From Pseudomonas sp. RSB 5.4 (lineage in GTDB: Bacteria > Pseudomonadota > Gammaproteobacteria > Pseudomonadales > Pseudomonadaceae), in NCBI RefSeq assembly GCF_037126175.1, contig NZ_CP146986.1, positions 558,001 to 622,000 on the forward strand: a stretch of DNA of 64,000 bases. The letters are read 5' to 3'. Shown here one piece after another: positions 62,934 to 64,000 of the stretch. The notes beneath the pieces were generated by a model. That model searched no databases. It was not told where the DNA came from and saw only the letters and a list, made by a program, of their open reading frames with translations. Numbering within the stretch: position 1 is the first letter of the stretch; each line of letters opens with the position of its first letter. A program made the translations under genes and the position numbers.

Positions 62934-63974
62934 TCAGGCGGTTTTGCGGTGACTGCGGCGAAACTCGCCAGGGGTCTGACCGCTCCAGCGTTTGAAAGCG
63001 CGCTGAAACGCCTCGGCTGAAGCAAAGCCCAGCAGGTAGGCAATTTCGCCGAACGCCAGTTCGGTGTCGCGGATGTAGGTCATCGCCAGATCACGGCGGG
63101 TGTCATTGAGGATCGCGCGAAACTGCGTGCCTTCCTCGGCCAGTTTGCGCCGCAACGTCCAGGTCGGCAGCTTCAGACGCGCCGCCACTTCTTCCAGGTC
63201 GGGTTCCCGGCCACCATTGAGCAACGGCCCCAACAGCTGAGTGATGCGTTCACGCAGACTGCGGGTGCGGGTCAATTGCTCCAGCTCCCGTTCGCACAAC
63301 GCGAGCAAATGCTTCCAGGTGCTCGGGCAGTGCTCCGGGTTGCGCTGAGCGAGGCTGGTGAGGCTTAAGCGCAGTTGATTGCGTTCGGCGCCGAACTGCA
63401 GCGGACAGTCGCCCAGCACGCTGTAGGCGTCGCGATAGGTTGGCTCGTCAAATTCGATTTCGATGCGTTCCGCTCGCAGTTGCTCGCGGCCGACGCTGGA
63501 CAGCTGATGCAGCCAGCCAGCGATGATTGAATCCACCACAAAGCGGTTATAGGCGTTGTACGGGCTGATCGAATAGAAGCGCAGCCAGGCGCCATTCGCG
63601 TCTTCATGAAAACTCGACTGTCCGCGATAGTTGGAACCGTACAACGGCTCGAAGCGGATCAGGCAACGGGCGGCCTCGCGCACGGTCGGCGCCTGAGCGG
63701 CGGTGACCCCGGCGAGCCCAGCCTGACTCAAACGACTGAGCAGACCCATGCGCAAGCCAAGTGCCGGGTCGCCGGTCAACTGAATCGCGCTGTGCCCCAG
63801 ACGCATGTAGCGCGGGATCGACAGCCGCGCGCCGGCTTCGGCCAGTCGAGCGGCGTCCAGCCCGTATTGTTCCAGCAGCGGTTGCGGGTCGACGCCATGG
63901 CTGCGCACGGCATCGGCAAGGCTGTGGACGAAGCCAACCGACAGATCCCCAAGGCGCATCGGCATTGGTTTCAT
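62934..63974 (-). CDS. AraC family transcriptional regulator (arabinose-binding-like sensor)
   Basis: A protein of 346 residues. The N-terminal ~200 residues resemble the PF12625 ligand-binding domain found in OruR/ArgR-like and virulence regulators (LADAVRSHGVDPQPLLEQYGLDAARLAEAGARLSIPRYMRLG). The C-terminal AraC helix-turn-helix pair is complete (EPDLEEVAARLKLPTWTLRRKLAEEGTQFRAILNDTRRDLAMTYIRDTELAFGEIAYLLGFASAEAFQRAFKRWSGQTPGEFRR). The start may be 63974, or 63959 (MRLGDLSVGF). Ligand and targets unknown. Confidence 0.9.
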   Translation of the reverse strand: MKPMPMRLGDLSVGFVHSLADAVRSHGVDPQPLLEQYGLDAARLAEAGARLSIPRYMRLGHSAIQLTGDPALGLRMGLLSRLSQAGLAGVTAAQAPTVREAARCLIRFEPLYGSNYRGQSSFHEDANGAWLRFYSISPYNAYNRFVVDSIIAGWLHQLSSVGREQLRAERIEIEFDEPTYRDAYSVLGDCPLQFGAERNQLRLSLTSLAQRNPEHCPSTWKHLLALCERELEQLTRTRSLRERITQLLGPLLNGGREPDLEEVAARLKLPTWTLRRKLAEEGTQFRAILNDTRRDLAMTYIRDTELAFGEIAYLLGFASAEAFQRAFKRWSGQTPGEFRRSHRKTA

Positions 63975-64000
63975 GGCTTACAACCAGATGTTCAGCAGAC

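Overview
The window is chromosomal DNA from a Pseudomonas of the P. fluorescens group. The evidence is the high G+C content, the block folD - tRNA Arg/His/Leu/His - tig - clpP - clpX - lon - hupB - ppiD in the order known from Pseudomonas, and many dispersed palindromic (REP-like) elements of the type built on GTGGGAGCGGGCTTGCTCGC. No phage, integrase, transposase, plasmid or CRISPR feature was seen.

Left end (1-5.1 kb): a type VI secretion (T6SS) effector module. It has the tail of a DUF4123-like chaperone, a very large VasX/BTH_I2691-type effector with a membrane-active C-terminal half, and a DUF6708-like membrane protein that is the probable immunity partner. The three genes overlap. The stretch running from the effector's membrane part into the first third of the immunity gene is visibly poorer in G+C than its surroundings.

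5.2-23 kb: housekeeping and metabolic genes, mostly single units separated by REP elements. They include selD-mnmH (selenophosphate and 2-selenouridine in tRNA), a histidine phosphatase, two glutathione transferases, a zinc-type hemB, an FAD monooxygenase, a TonB-dependent receptor, a DUF1615 lipoprotein, a CBS protein, DNA polymerase II, an aldo/keto reductase and an exported aldose 1-epimerase.

23-48 kb: a mix of transporters and regulators (three MFS or DMT exporters, TauE/SafE, AI-2E family, SstT, TerC, NhaR and another LysR regulator), the divergent ampC/ampR beta-lactamase pair, the tRNA hydroxylation gene trhP, an AroE-like oxidoreductase, a C39-like lipoprotein that has lost its catalytic residues, pbpG, and a scatter of very small conserved-looking proteins.

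48-59 kb: the conserved protein quality-control core. folD is followed by a tRNA cluster in which tRNA-His is duplicated, then trigger factor, ClpP, ClpX, Lon (with a heat-shock-type promoter), HU-beta, an unusual tRNA-like element and PpiD. These genes act together in folding, unfolding and degrading proteins. After ppiD comes about 600 bp without a gene, most of it a probable dispersed non-coding element.

59-64 kb: an MFS exporter with a divergent LysR regulator, a DUF2242 lipoprotein with a long Pro/Ala tail, a 28-residue acidic protein and an AraC-family regulator.

Nothing here is clearly a new multi-gene system. The most unusual items are the tRNA-like element between hupB and ppiD, the mosaic T6SS effector/immunity pair, the C39-like pseudo-protease and the group of tiny acidic proteins.
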